Part shown: piece after piece, positions 7,710 to 16,783 of the stretch | Layout of the letters: each line of letters starts with the position of its first letter | How positions within the stretch are numbered: the first letter of the stretch is position 1 | NCBI RefSeq assembly: GCF_000445125.1 | Contig: NZ_ATHL01000067.1 | Span: forward strand, 1 to 44,779 | DNA from: Novosphingobium lindaniclasticum LE124 | GTDB lineage: Bacteria; Pseudomonadota; Alphaproteobacteria; Sphingomonadales; Sphingomonadaceae | Reading direction: 5' to 3' | DNA: 44,779 bases | The notes under the pieces: model-generated | Told to the model about the DNA's origin: nothing | The model's database searches: none | What the model saw: only the letters and a program-made list of their open reading frames with translations | Program-made: the position numbers and the translations under genes

Positions 7710-10345
7710 CAGAATTCCGCCCGCGCGCCGAACAGGATCGTGCGGCCGTAGTCGTTGATGTCGCCGTAGCGGATCGGCAGGTCGTTGTAGGTATACTGGC
7801 GGGCCTTGGCGATGTTGATCGCCTCGAGGCTGAGCGTGACGTTGCTGGTCAGGCGATAAGCGATCGACCCGTCGAGCGAACCGAATGCCGCGGTATAGGT
7901 CGGCGCCTGCGTGGTGCTGCCGGTGCCCGACAGATAACGGTCGCGCCAGACGTAGGACAGGCGGGTCGAGATCGGGCCCTTTTCGAAGAAGCCGACCACG
8001 TTGAAGCTGTTCTTCGACAGGCCGATCATCTCGTCCTTGATGACGCGCGAACCGGCCGTGTAGTTCGCTTTGACCGAGGTGCGGGTGTAGGACGCCTGGA
8101 AGCCCAGGCCGTCGAACGGCTGCGGCAGGAAGGTGAACACTTGGCTGTAGGCGGCCTCGAAGCCGTAGACCTTGGCGTCACCACCGTTGACCTGCGTGCT
8201 CAGCTGCACCGTGCCGCGGCCCGGAATGTCGATCGGCACGTTCTGCTGGGTGATATAGTCGTCCATCGACTTGTAGAACACCGCGCCGGTGAGCGAGCCG
8301 GACGTGTTGAAGTACCACTCCAGCGATCCGTCGAATTGGGTGGCGAGGAACGGCACGAGGTCCGGGTTGCCGCCGCTGGCGGTCGGCGCGTCGGTCGAGA
8401 TGGTGATGCGCGGGGCGCTGTCGGTCACGTTCGGACGGGTCAACACGCGGCTGGCGCTGAGGCGGCCGACGAGAGAGGGTGTCAGTTCGGCGCGCAGGTT
8501 GAAGCTGGGCAGGACGTTGTTGAACGTCTTGGGATACTCGACCAGGGTGATCGCGTTGCCGCTGCGCAGGTTGCCGCCCGCGACCTGGTCGGTGTGGACA
8601 TAGCGCACGCCGACGTTGCCGGTGACCGGCACTGAACCCAGTGAGAAGTCGTAGTCGGCGCGGGCGTAGGCGCTCAGGATCTTCTCGGTGGTGCGGAACG
8701 AGGCGGCCAAATCCGCCGGGGTCAGCGCCGAGTTCTCGACCGTGGGGGTGAAGAAGGCGTCGAGATAGGCGCTCGTCACCGGGACCAGGAAGTTGCGCGG
8801 AATGTTGCCGCCCAGGCCCTGCAGATAGTCGTCGAACGGCAGTTGCTCGTAGACACCCGAACCCAGGCTCGACAGCGGCGTGCCGGCTACCGGGTTGACG
8901 ATGAAATCGCGGCGCGAATAGTCGCGCTTGCGGAACTGGTACTCGCCGCCGACCGCCAGCTTGGAGATGAAGCCCTCGAAATCGTAGGCGACATCGGCGC
9001 GGGTGTAGAAGTTCCAGTCCTTGCTGTTCTTGGGCGCGATGTTGAACTGGTAGAGCTGGTAATTGGCCGGATTGGTGGGGTCGACCGTGGTGTTGAAGTC
9101 CGGCACGTCCTTGTAGCCGCGCGTCGCGTCATAAGTCAGCGGCGCGAAGAACATGGCGCGGCTACGCACGGTGCCGACGTCGTAGCTGGGGTGGTAGCTG
9201 TGCGCGTAGGACCAGTTGACGGTGCCGGCGACATGCCAGGCGTCATGATCCCACGTCTGGCGCAGGCCGACGTTGAACAGGTCGTGGCGGTTGAGGCTGT
9301 ACTCGCGTGAGGCCATGAAGCGCACGTCGTTGATCGTGGCCTTCACCACGGTATCGCCATCGAGCACGGTGCTGCCCGGGACGATGGTGGGGCGGTGGCC
9401 GGCGACGCTGCTGTCGTCGGGATAGATGTCGAGGCCGTATTCGTCGTAAGCCACGTCGAGGCGGGTGGCGAGGACGTTCAGCGTCGTCGTCATTTCCGGG
9501 TTCGGGCGCCACTGCACCGACAGCATGCCCGAGATGCGCTCGCGCTTCTCGGTCTCGACCGTCGCGCGGGTGCGGGTGGGCAGGTAGAGACCGGTCTGGC
9601 CTAGTTGCGAGGCGAAGCGGTCCTTGTACCAGCCGGCGTTGTACCAGCGGTCGTTGCGCACGTCCTTGGCCCAGTACTGGCCGCCGACGAGAATGCCGAA
9701 GGTGTCGTCGTTGTTGACCCAGCTGGTGATCAGGGTGGCGTTCGGCTTCACCTTGCCGGTCCGCTCGGTATACGTGCCGCGCACGTTGAGCGTGGTCTTG
9801 GTGCCGACGTCGAACGGCTCGAAGGTCTTGACGTTGATGTTGCCGCCCAGCGCGCCTTCGGTCATGTCGCTGGTGGGCGTCTTGATGACGTCGATGCTGG
9901 AGGTGAACTCGGCCGGGAGCATCTCGAAGCGGAACTGGCGACCGGCGGCGCCGCCGTTCTCGATCACTTCGTTCACCGCCACGGGGCTGCCGTTCAGCAG
10001 GGTGTTCTGGAACTGCGGACCAAGGCCGCGCACACTGACGTTCAGGCCTTCGCCACGCGGACGGGTGATCGCGACGCCGGTGACCAGCTGCAGTGCCTCG
10101 GCGACGTTCTGGGTGGGGAACTTGCCGATGTCGGTCGAGTTGATCGAATCGACCTGGTACGATGCGGTGCGCTTGGCGTCGGTCGCGGCGCGCAGGCTGC
10201 GGGCGTAGCTGCCGGTGACGACGATGTCCTCACCGTTGACGCCAGCCTCGGCATCCGGCTCGGTTTGGGCGGATGCGGGAAGTGCGATGGCCGCGAACAG
10301 GATGGCCGACGTCGACGATGCCAAGGCCCGCTTAGTGATACGCAT
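7709..10345 (-). CDS. TonB-dependent outer-membrane receptor
   Basis: An 878-residue receptor: signal peptide (cleavage near ALPASAQ, residue 26), a short N-terminal segment, a plug domain (IVVTGSYARSLRAA through ITRPRGEGLNVSVRG and LLNGSPV to about 170), then a 22-strand-type barrel ending in the C-terminal aromatic ILFGARAEF. The plug shows the sphingomonad-type sequence found in receptors for carbohydrates and organic ligands rather than classical siderophore receptors. It heads an operon with the PLC-like enzyme (TGATG overlap) and a broken phosphatase, so its ligand may be a phosphorylated inositol compound; that is inference. A Pho-box-like repeat lies 76-93 bases upstream of the start. 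Confidence 0.93.
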   Translation of the reverse strand: MRITKRALASSTSAILFAAIALPASAQTEPDAEAGVNGEDIVVTGSYARSLRAATDAKRTASYQVDSINSTDIGKFPTQNVAEALQLVTGVAITRPRGEGLNVSVRGLGPQFQNTLLNGSPVAVNEVIENGGAAGRQFRFEMLPAEFTSSIDVIKTPTSDMTEGALGGNINVKTFEPFDVGTKTTLNVRGTYTERTGKVKPNATLITSWVNNDDTFGILVGGQYWAKDVRNDRWYNAGWYKDRFASQLGQTGLYLPTRTRATVETEKRERISGMLSVQWRPNPEMTTTLNVLATRLDVAYDEYGLDIYPDDSSVAGHRPTIVPGSTVLDGDTVVKATINDVRFMASREYSLNRHDLFNVGLRQTWDHDAWHVAGTVNWSYAHSYHPSYDVGTVRSRAMFFAPLTYDATRGYKDVPDFNTTVDPTNPANYQLYQFNIAPKNSKDWNFYTRADVAYDFEGFISKLAVGGEYQFRKRDYSRRDFIVNPVAGTPLSSLGSGVYEQLPFDDYLQGLGGNIPRNFLVPVTSAYLDAFFTPTVENSALTPADLAASFRTTEKILSAYARADYDFSLGSVPVTGNVGVRYVHTDQVAGGNLRSGNAITLVEYPKTFNNVLPSFNLRAELTPSLVGRLSASRVLTRPNVTDSAPRITISTDAPTASGGNPDLVPFLATQFDGSLEWYFNTSGSLTGAVFYKSMDDYITQQNVPIDIPGRGTVQLSTQVNGGDAKVYGFEAAYSQVFTFLPQPFDGLGFQASYTRTSVKANYTAGSRVIKDEMIGLSKNSFNVVGFFEKGPISTRLSYVWRDRYLSGTGSTTQAPTYTAAFGSLDGSIAYRLTSNVTLSLEAINIAKARQYTYNDLPIRYGDINDYGRTILFGARAEF

Positions 10346-10398
10346 GTGAGATGTGCCCCGAAGAGATTTTTATGTTGGGGGCCCACTAGAAACCACGC

Positions 10399-10438
10399 AT
10401 GACGTTTCGCCGTCAAAGCCGTGACGGTTCAATGACCA
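10399..10438 (-). promoter_or_regulatory. Pho-box-like direct repeats (PhoB site candidate)
   Basis: On the minus strand TGGTCAT (10432-10438) and CCGTCAC (10421-10427) form two 7-mers spaced exactly 11 bases apart. They match about 13 of 18 positions of the Pho-box pattern CTGTCATAWAWCTGTCAY. A further CGTCAT occurs 22 bases on (10399-10404), keeping the 11-base phase. The site sits upstream of a receptor, phospholipase and phosphatase operon, which fits phosphate-starvation control. It was found by eye, and the consensus is partly degenerate. Confidence 0.45.
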
Positions 10439-10501
10439 CTGCGATTCGATGAAAATATATTTCAATGTGTAGCGTCATGGCGCTAATCCTGGTTCAACTA
10501 G

Positions 10502-11010
10502 GCTCTGTTGACGAAGTTGGGCAACCATCGGCGGATGAGTAAACTGGCGAACGACAGCGCGGACTTGTTGCAGCGGGTGGCGATGCAGCGTTGATGCTTG
10601 AGGTGCCCGAACATGCGCTCGATACGGTTCCGGTCTCGGTATCGACGGAAGTCGTAGGCGATGGTTTCGCGCCGGTTGGCCTTTGGCGGCGCGATCGGCA
10701 GGATACCGCAGATCAACAGGTTCGCCCGGACGGCATTGCCGTCATAGCCTTTGACGGCCTGCAGCGCCTTGGGCTTGTTGACCGGCAGCGTCATCAGGCC
10801 ATCGACCGCGCGTAATCCGACGCTCGCCGCCGGTCAGGAGGAAGCCGAGAGGGCGTCCTTGATTGTCGCAGCGGGCATGGACTTTGCACGTAAAGCCGCC
10901 GCGTGATCGACCAAAAGCCTCCTTATGACCCCCCTTTAGCCCCCGCTGCCGAGACATGGCCGCGAACCGTGTTGCTGTCGATCATGTGCTGCCAATCGTC
11001 GGTCAACCCG
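10502..11010 (-). mobile_element. IS5-family remnant (transposase 3' part, frameshifted)
   Basis: The right end GGCTCTGTTGACGAAGTTGG begins directly after a CTAG, a typical IS5-type target. Reading from the interior outward gives LTDDWQHMIDSNTVRGHVSA (11008-10950), a frameshift in a G-run, then EAFGRSRGGFTCKVHARCDN. After another shift come ANLLICGILPIAPPKANRRE and RYRDRNRIERMFGHLKHQRC (E of the DDE triad). The N-terminal third of the transposase is absent: the element stops near 11010, where an aldehyde dehydrogenase fragment starts. It is inactive. Confidence 0.85.
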
Positions 11011-11171
11011 CACGCCAACTGGTGGCGGGGCGTGTCGTCATCAACGGAGCACCCCACGATCCCCATGCTCCATTCGGCGGTTTCCGCCAGTCAGGTCTCG
11101 GGCGCGAGATCGGGGCCTACGGCCTCGATGCCTACCTCGAACCGCGCGCGATCCTGAAGCCCGCAGCCTGA
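11011..11171 (+). pseudogene. 3' end of an aldehyde dehydrogenase gene
   Basis: About 52 residues that match the C-terminus of NAD(P)-dependent aldehyde dehydrogenases: AGRVVINGAPHDPHAPFGGF, RQSGLGREIGAYGLDAYLEP. The catalytic domain and Rossmann fold are missing, removed at the junction with the IS5 remnant. The fragment ends 26 bases before an intact SDR gene, so the two were probably an aldehyde dehydrogenase/SDR operon that lost its promoter and first gene. Confidence 0.85.
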
Positions 11172-11197
11172 TCCTCCTCCCATCGAAAGCAAGAGAC

Positions 11198-12094
11198 ATG
11201 GACAAGACTTCCTTCAAGAGCTGGATCATCACCGGCGGCGGGCGCGGCCTGGGCCGTGCCATCCTGACCGCCGCGCTGGAACGCGGCGACGCCGTACTCG
11301 CCACCGCGCGCGACGTGGCGCAACTGGCAGACCTCAAGGCGCTTCATGGCGGGCGCCTTCAGCCCTTCGCGCTGGACGTGACGGACGAAGCCGGAGCCGT
11401 CGGGGCCGCAACTGCGGCGATCGCGGCTTTCGGGCAGATCGACGTACTGGTGAACAACGCGGGTTATGGCCATTTCGAGGCCTTCGAGCAGAAGACCTCT
11501 GCCGATTTCCGCGCCGAAATCGAAACCAACCTGTTCGGCGTGGTCAACATGACGCGTGCGGTCCTGCCCTTCATGCGTGAGCGACGCATGGGGCATATCC
11601 TCAACATCTCCTCGGTCGGCGGACGTGTGGGAACGCCCGGAGTCTCGGCCTATCAGGCGGCGAAATGGGCAGTTGGCGGCTTCACCGAGGTCTTGCGCAA
11701 CGAAGTGGCACATCTGGGGATACGGATCACCGCGCTGGAGCCGGGCGGGATGCGTACCGATTGGGCGGGAACCGCAGGTCACGGTGCCGCCAGTGCGGTA
11801 CTGCCGGACTATGCGGAAACCGTGGGGGCGACGATTGCGCGCATCAGGGCCTACGCCGGCAACGAAGTGGGTGATCCGGAACGCATTGCCCTGATCGTGC
11901 TTGAACTGGCGCAGCGCGAGGATGTGCCTGCCCATCTGGTGCTGGGTACCGATGCCCTTGCCTCGTTCGACGAGGCGGAAGCCCTGCGCCGCGATGCCCA
12001 TGCGCGCTGGCTTGAGGTCAGCCGCGCCACCGTGTTCGGCGGGCCGGACGGCGAGGCTCTCAGCGCGTTGTTGCCGCGCCCGGAACGGGATTGA
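11198..12094 (+). CDS. Short-chain dehydrogenase/reductase (SDR)
   Basis: A 298-residue classical SDR, longer at the C-terminus than the usual 250. It has the cofactor-binding motif TGGGRGLG (12-19), NNAG (86-89), Ser139 and the catalytic pair Tyr152/Lys156 (YQAAK). It most likely oxidises or reduces a small alcohol or ketone with NAD(P); the substrate cannot be told. A ribosome binding site (AAGAGA) precedes the ATG. It lies downstream of a truncated aldehyde dehydrogenase and converges on the large regulator with a 35-base 3' overlap of coding sequence. Confidence 0.92.
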   Translation: MDKTSFKSWIITGGGRGLGRAILTAALERGDAVLATARDVAQLADLKALHGGRLQPFALDVTDEAGAVGAATAAIAAFGQIDVLVNNAGYGHFEAFEQKTSADFRAEIETNLFGVVNMTRAVLPFMRERRMGHILNISSVGGRVGTPGVSAYQAAKWAVGGFTEVLRNEVAHLGIRITALEPGGMRTDWAGTAGHGAASAVLPDYAETVGATIARIRAYAGNEVGDPERIALIVLELAQREDVPAHLVLGTDALASFDEAEALRRDAHARWLEVSRATVFGGPDGEALSALLPRPERD

Positions 12095-14852
12095 CGACAT
12101 CGACAGGCAGGCGTGCGAGGTCGGCGGCGATGCGCCGTTCCCATCCGTACGCACCCTGGTGTCGGGCGATTTCAGCCGCTTCTTCCAGCAAACGGCGTGC
12201 CTCGTCGGGTGTGCCGCTGGCCGCCCTGACCCGGAGCAGTTCGGCGAGCGCCACGCGTTCACCGATACTTTCGCATCGTGTCATCGTGTCTTCGATCACG
12301 CGGCGCGCCGCGTCCTGCCTCCCGCTTCCGGCAAGGCCACGCGCCAGTGCGATCGAGAACCGCGTCGTCAGCAGTTCGTACCGCGTTGCGCGCAATAGGG
12401 GCAGGTTGTGGTCCAGCGCGTAGACGGCTCCGGCATGGTCGCCGTGTTCGAGCGCCAGTTCGCCATCGAAACACCGCGCCACGAGGATATAGGGAGCCAG
12501 CGCGTTGGTCTGTGCGCAGTCGCGCAGGATCGCCAGCGTCGCTTCGGCCCGCGCCAGATCGCCCATCCACAACTGGATGGACAGCGAGCAGATCAGCGCG
12601 ATGCAATGCGTGACCGGGAGGTTGAGCGCCGCAGCCTCGGCCAGGGTTCGTTCGGCAAGACGCAGCGCGGCGTCCGGCTCGCCGGACAGCCACAGCACGC
12701 GGGCCAGTGCAATGCTCGCGCGGTTACGGTGGTCGAACCCCGATGCGGACGCGCCGCGTTGCTGCGAAGGCGCACTCTGCTCCAGCGCCCGTTCCAAATC
12801 GCGGCGGGCCTGAACCTGATCGCCAGCGAGGTAGCGGGATATGCCGGACAGCGAGCAGGCGATGGCCATGGCATCGGGCGCGCCGATCTGTGCGGCGATC
12901 ACAATGGCCTGCTCGGCGTGGACTTCGGCGCTTGCGCAGTCGCCGACATGTTCGCGGAAAATATGGAGCCGTGCCAGCGTGATCAGCTGGCTCCAGCGGT
13001 CCTCAAGCATGGCCGCGACGTCCAGCGCGCGGGTCAGCGCCTCGCCCGCCTCGACGCTGTTGGCATGGGCGAACATCAGAGTGATGCCGAGCGCGGCCTG
13101 CAGTTCCAGTTCCAGTGTGGTGCCGCGCTGCTCCGGGGGCAGCACGGCAAGGGCGCGCGCCGCCCAGTTGCGACATTCGACAAGGTGGGAGAGGCCGAGG
13201 AACACCCTCATGCTCGCGCTGGTGAGCCGCACGGCAAGACCGATGTCCCCGTCCGGTCCGAAACTCCAGTCGAGCGCGCTGCGGATGTTCCCGAGTTGCG
13301 GCCGGATGGCCTGCATGTCCCGGAGGCCCCCATCGTCCTGCGCTGCCGCCCCCTCCAGCTCGGACAGAAAGAAGCGGGCGTGATGCAGCGCTGCGATGCG
13401 CTGTTCGCCGTTTCCGCGCATCGCCAGCTTGTCGCGCGCATAAGCGCGGGTCATTTCCAGTAGCCGATACGTTCCGGCTCCCCGCGTGCGGCTGGGGGCG
13501 ACGAGCGATTTGGCGACCAGTTCATCGAGCGCCATCGCCGCTTCGTCCGACCCGAGCGCGGCATCCGTGACCACCTCCAGCGCGGCGTCGATCGAGAAGG
13601 GGCCGACGAAAACCGCCAGCCGGTCCAGCACCGTGCGCTCTGTTGGCGAAAGCAGGTCGTAACTCCAGTCGAGCGCGCCGCGAAGGGTCTGCTGGCGCGG
13701 TTGCGCGGTGCGGTGGCCCGACCACGCGAGGCTGAAACGCTCTCCGATCTGGCGCGCGGTGGCGGCGATCCCATGCGTCGCGACCCGCACGGCGGCCAGT
13801 TCGATCGGCAGCGCCATACCGTCGAGACGCTGGCACATGTCGGCGATCAGGCGTGCGTCGCCCTCGTCGATCTGCAGCGTGCTGTCGGCAGCACGCGCGC
13901 GTTCGCAGAACAGCTGCACGGCCGGGTAGGCGAGGATCTCGTCGTGAGGCACTCCATCGACCTGCGGCGGACAGGCCAGCGCATCGAGCCGATGGACATG
14001 CTCGCCCCGGACCCGCAGCGGCTCGCGCGAGGTGGTGACGATGCGCACCTGCGGCGCGGCCTGCGTGATGCGTTCGACGATCCCGGCGGCCTCGTCGATC
14101 ACATGCTCGCAATTGTCGAGCAGGAGCAGGAACGGTCCGGTGCGCAGCTGGCCCAGAATGACGGCGGCGGGGTCGCCGCCCGGCACCGACAGGCCCATGG
14201 CGCCCGCGATCATCGGGGGGACCAGTGCGGGGTTCTCCAGCATCGCGAAATCGACGAAGGCCACCCGTCCGCCGAAATGGGCAGTCAGACGGTGGCCGAT
14301 CTCAATCAGCAGCGAGGTCTTGCCGACGCCCGCAGGCCCGGCGATCGTGAACAGCGGAGTGTCGACCACGCGGGCCAGCAGCAGCTCGACGTCTTGCTCG
14401 CGCCCGACGAGATGCGGCAATGCAGGCGGGATGTTGGTGGCGAAGCCGGTTGGCGTTTCCAGGACGGGCATTGCGGCTTCGGAGGCCGGCGCGCCGATCC
14501 TCTGCACCGGTGCGACGAAGGCATAGCCGACGCCGACCTGCGTGGCGATGAAGCGGGGACCGTCCGCGTCCTTGCCGCTCCCTGCGCCTTCGCCCAGCAG
14601 CTTGCGCAGGCCCGCCATGTGAAAGCGCAGGCTGCCGTCCTCGACGACGACATCGGGCCACACGCGCTTCAGCAGTTCGCGCTTGGAGAGAACCCTGCCC
14701 GGCTGTTCGGCGAGTGCCATCAGCAGGTCGAAGGAGCGCCCGCCGATTTCCACCGGCTCTCCGTCGCGGGTGAGCAGGCGCTTGGCGGGATGGACGCAGA
14801 AGCGGCCGAAAGTCATGCTCTCGCCCTGCGCCTGACCGTCGTTATCCGCCAT
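12060..14852 (-). CDS. Winged-helix / NTPase / TPR-type transcriptional regulator
   Basis: A 930-residue cytoplasmic regulator with three parts. The first is an OmpR/CadC-type winged-helix DNA-binding domain (about 10-110: FDLLMALAEQPGRVLSKREL and GSLRFHMAGLRKLLGE). The second is a STAND/NB-ARC-like ATPase (Walker A GPAGVGKTS at about 172-180, Walker B FLLLLDNCEH at about 241-250, sensor VTTSREPLRV). The third is a long helical TPR-like C-terminal half. Such proteins sense a ligand or protein through the repeats, use ATP for assembly, and switch on nearby genes. It diverges from the epoxide hydrolase/Ohr/hydrolase operon across a 200-base gap, its most likely target. The start at 14852 was chosen because the family's winged helix begins just after it; the longer upstream reading is unconserved in appearance. 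Confidence 0.9.
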   Translation of the reverse strand: MADNDGQAQGESMTFGRFCVHPAKRLLTRDGEPVEIGGRSFDLLMALAEQPGRVLSKRELLKRVWPDVVVEDGSLRFHMAGLRKLLGEGAGSGKDADGPRFIATQVGVGYAFVAPVQRIGAPASEAAMPVLETPTGFATNIPPALPHLVGREQDVELLLARVVDTPLFTIAGPAGVGKTSLLIEIGHRLTAHFGGRVAFVDFAMLENPALVPPMIAGAMGLSVPGGDPAAVILGQLRTGPFLLLLDNCEHVIDEAAGIVERITQAAPQVRIVTTSREPLRVRGEHVHRLDALACPPQVDGVPHDEILAYPAVQLFCERARAADSTLQIDEGDARLIADMCQRLDGMALPIELAAVRVATHGIAATARQIGERFSLAWSGHRTAQPRQQTLRGALDWSYDLLSPTERTVLDRLAVFVGPFSIDAALEVVTDAALGSDEAAMALDELVAKSLVAPSRTRGAGTYRLLEMTRAYARDKLAMRGNGEQRIAALHHARFFLSELEGAAAQDDGGLRDMQAIRPQLGNIRSALDWSFGPDGDIGLAVRLTSASMRVFLGLSHLVECRNWAARALAVLPPEQRGTTLELELQAALGITLMFAHANSVEAGEALTRALDVAAMLEDRWSQLITLARLHIFREHVGDCASAEVHAEQAIVIAAQIGAPDAMAIACSLSGISRYLAGDQVQARRDLERALEQSAPSQQRGASASGFDHRNRASIALARVLWLSGEPDAALRLAERTLAEAAALNLPVTHCIALICSLSIQLWMGDLARAEATLAILRDCAQTNALAPYILVARCFDGELALEHGDHAGAVYALDHNLPLLRATRYELLTTRFSIALARGLAGSGRQDAARRVIEDTMTRCESIGERVALAELLRVRAASGTPDEARRLLEEAAEIARHQGAYGWERRIAADLARLPVDVVNPVPGAATTR

Positions 14853-15052
14853 TCCGTCGCCTTGCCTCGATTTGTTATGTTCGCCACGCCGTAAGACGAC
14901 ACGCGCCGAGATGCTTACACGATGGCCGGGCATCGCGGGAGTGGCCCTGTGAAACAGGCGCTAATATCGCATCACACCAGCTAACGAGTGTTCCACGCGC
15001 CGCTCTTCTACCGTCCTGTCATCGGATCGGATGATCGCTGGAGGGACGACAG

Positions 15053-16324
15053 ATGTTTTCAGGAAATTCCACATCGCGGCGCGGCTTCGTTGCCGGTGCG
15101 ACACTTGTCGGAGCGATGGTGACGGTGCCCGGCCTTGCCCGTGCAGCGAGCGTATCGGGCGCCGTCCGACCGTTCCGCATTGCTATTCCTGCCGCCGATA
15201 TCGCGGCCATGAAGCACCGGATCGCAGAGACGCGCTGGGCAGACCCGCAGCCGGTCGGCGAAGATACGCAGGGTGTTCGTCGCCAGACCTTGCAGCCGCT
15301 GATGGCCTATTGGGCAAGGGCCTATGACTGGCGCCGGATCGAGGCGCGGCTCAACGCCTTGCCGATGTTCATGACCGAGATCGACGGTCTGGACATTCAT
15401 TTCATCCATGTCCGCTCTCGCCACGAGAACGCCATGCCGATGATCCTGACGCACGGCTGGCCGGGCTCGGTGCTCGAGTTTCTGGACGTAATCGGCCCGC
15501 TTGCCGATCCTGTGGCCCATGGGGGCCGTGCCGAGGATGCATTCCATCTCGTCATTCCCTCGATACCGGGCTTCGGCTTCTCGGCGAAGCCCACGGTGCC
15601 GGGCTGGGGGTCGGATCGCATCGGGCGGGCTTGGTCGGCACTGATGCTGCAGCTCGGCTACGACCGTTACGTCAGCCAGGGCGGGGACTGCGGCTCGGTG
15701 ATCTCGCAGCGCATGGCCCTGCAGAAAGTGCCGGGGCTGCTGGGCATCCATCTCAACATGCCTGCCGTCGTCCCTGCCGAGATTGTCCGCACTCTGGCCG
15801 CGGGCGACCCGGCCCCGGCTGGCCTGTCCGCGAAGGAGCGCGGCGCTTTCGATCAGTTGGCGGCGTTCTACCGCGACAATTCCGCTTACGCGGCCATGAT
15901 GAACACGCGGCCCCAGACCATCGGCTATTCGCTGGTGGATTCGCCCGTCGGCATGGCGGCATGGATGTATGAGAAGATCGCGCAGTGGACGTATAGCGGC
16001 GGTCAGCCCGAGCGCGTGCTTGGGCGCGATGCGATCCTCGACGACATGTCGCTCTACTGGCTTACCGCGACCGGTGCCTCCGCCGCGCGGATCTACTGGG
16101 AAGACCATTCCAACAATTTCAACGCGCGCGGGGTGATCGACCTGCCGGTCGCGATCAGCGTGTTCCCCGGCGAGATATTCCGAGCGCCCAGAAGCTGGGC
16201 CGAGCGCTGCTACACCAACCTGATCTATTTCAACGAGGTGGGCGACGGAGGCCATTTTGCCGCCTGGGAACAGCCCGTCCTGTTCGCTGAGGAAGTGCGC
16301 GCCGCCTTCCGCTCTTTGCGCTGA
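15053..16324 (+). CDS. Tat-exported epoxide hydrolase (EHN type)
   Basis: A 423-residue alpha/beta hydrolase with a twin-arginine signal (TSRRGFVAG, residues 8-16, cleavage near AARAAS). The N-terminal EHN domain (about 38-110: FRIAIPAADI, IAETRWADP, YDWRRIEARLN) is typical of microsomal-type epoxide hydrolases. The catalytic core shows HGWPGS (134-139, oxyanion hole), nucleophile Asp212 (QGGDCGS; Cys replaces the usual Trp after Asp), and His401 (GDGGHFAAWEQP). It should open epoxides to diols in the periplasm. GGAGGG lies upstream of the ATG. It is the first gene of a three-gene operon, divergent from the large regulator. Confidence 0.9.
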   Translation: MFSGNSTSRRGFVAGATLVGAMVTVPGLARAASVSGAVRPFRIAIPAADIAAMKHRIAETRWADPQPVGEDTQGVRRQTLQPLMAYWARAYDWRRIEARLNALPMFMTEIDGLDIHFIHVRSRHENAMPMILTHGWPGSVLEFLDVIGPLADPVAHGGRAEDAFHLVIPSIPGFGFSAKPTVPGWGSDRIGRAWSALMLQLGYDRYVSQGGDCGSVISQRMALQKVPGLLGIHLNMPAVVPAEIVRTLAAGDPAPAGLSAKERGAFDQLAAFYRDNSAYAAMMNTRPQTIGYSLVDSPVGMAAWMYEKIAQWTYSGGQPERVLGRDAILDDMSLYWLTATGASAARIYWEDHSNNFNARGVIDLPVAISVFPGEIFRAPRSWAERCYTNLIYFNEVGDGGHFAAWEQPVLFAEEVRAAFRSLR

Positions 16325-16348
16325 TTTTTCCGAAGAAGGAGACTGCCC

Positions 16349-16762
16349 ATGTCCGCAAGCAAGACGCTCTATACCGCACACGTCCATGTTGTCGGGGGCC
16401 GCGAAGGTGCGGCCCGCAGTTCTGACGGTCGGCTGGATATCCGGCTGTCCACGCCCGGTGCGCCGGGCGCGGGTACGAACCCCGAGCAGTTGTTCGCCGC
16501 CGGATGGTCTGCCTGCTTCGAAGGTGCCATGACGATTGCCGCGAAGGCGAAGGGTGTGACCTTGCCCGAGGCCCTGGCCATCGACGCGCAAGTGGAACTG
16601 CGGCTTGGCGACGATGGCTATACGCTGGCTGCGCGGCTCGACGTCCACGTGCCCGGCCTCGACCCCGAAAGCGCCCGGCAAATCATCGAGGCTGCCCACC
16701 GCACCTGCCCTTATTCGAGGGCGGTGAAAGGTAACATCGAAACCGTCGTCGCTCTGGCCTGA
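16349..16762 (+). CDS. Ohr/OsmC-family organic hydroperoxide resistance protein
   Basis: A 137-residue thiol peroxidase of the Ohr subfamily that reduces organic hydroperoxides with two cysteines. The reactive Cys56 (GWSACFEGA) and resolving Cys120 (RTCPYSRAVKGN) are both present. GTNPEQLFAAG and the start YTAHVHVVGGREG with the active-site Arg fit Ohr rather than OsmC. The length is normal. It lies 24 bases after the epoxide hydrolase gene with GAAGGAGA before its ATG, so the pair is co-transcribed. This suggests a response to oxidised lipids or epoxide/peroxide stress. Confidence 0.93.
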   Translation: MSASKTLYTAHVHVVGGREGAARSSDGRLDIRLSTPGAPGAGTNPEQLFAAGWSACFEGAMTIAAKAKGVTLPEALAIDAQVELRLGDDGYTLAARLDVHVPGLDPESARQIIEAAHRTCPYSRAVKGNIETVVALA

Positions 16763-16783
16763 CGCAAACACAGGATACCACGC

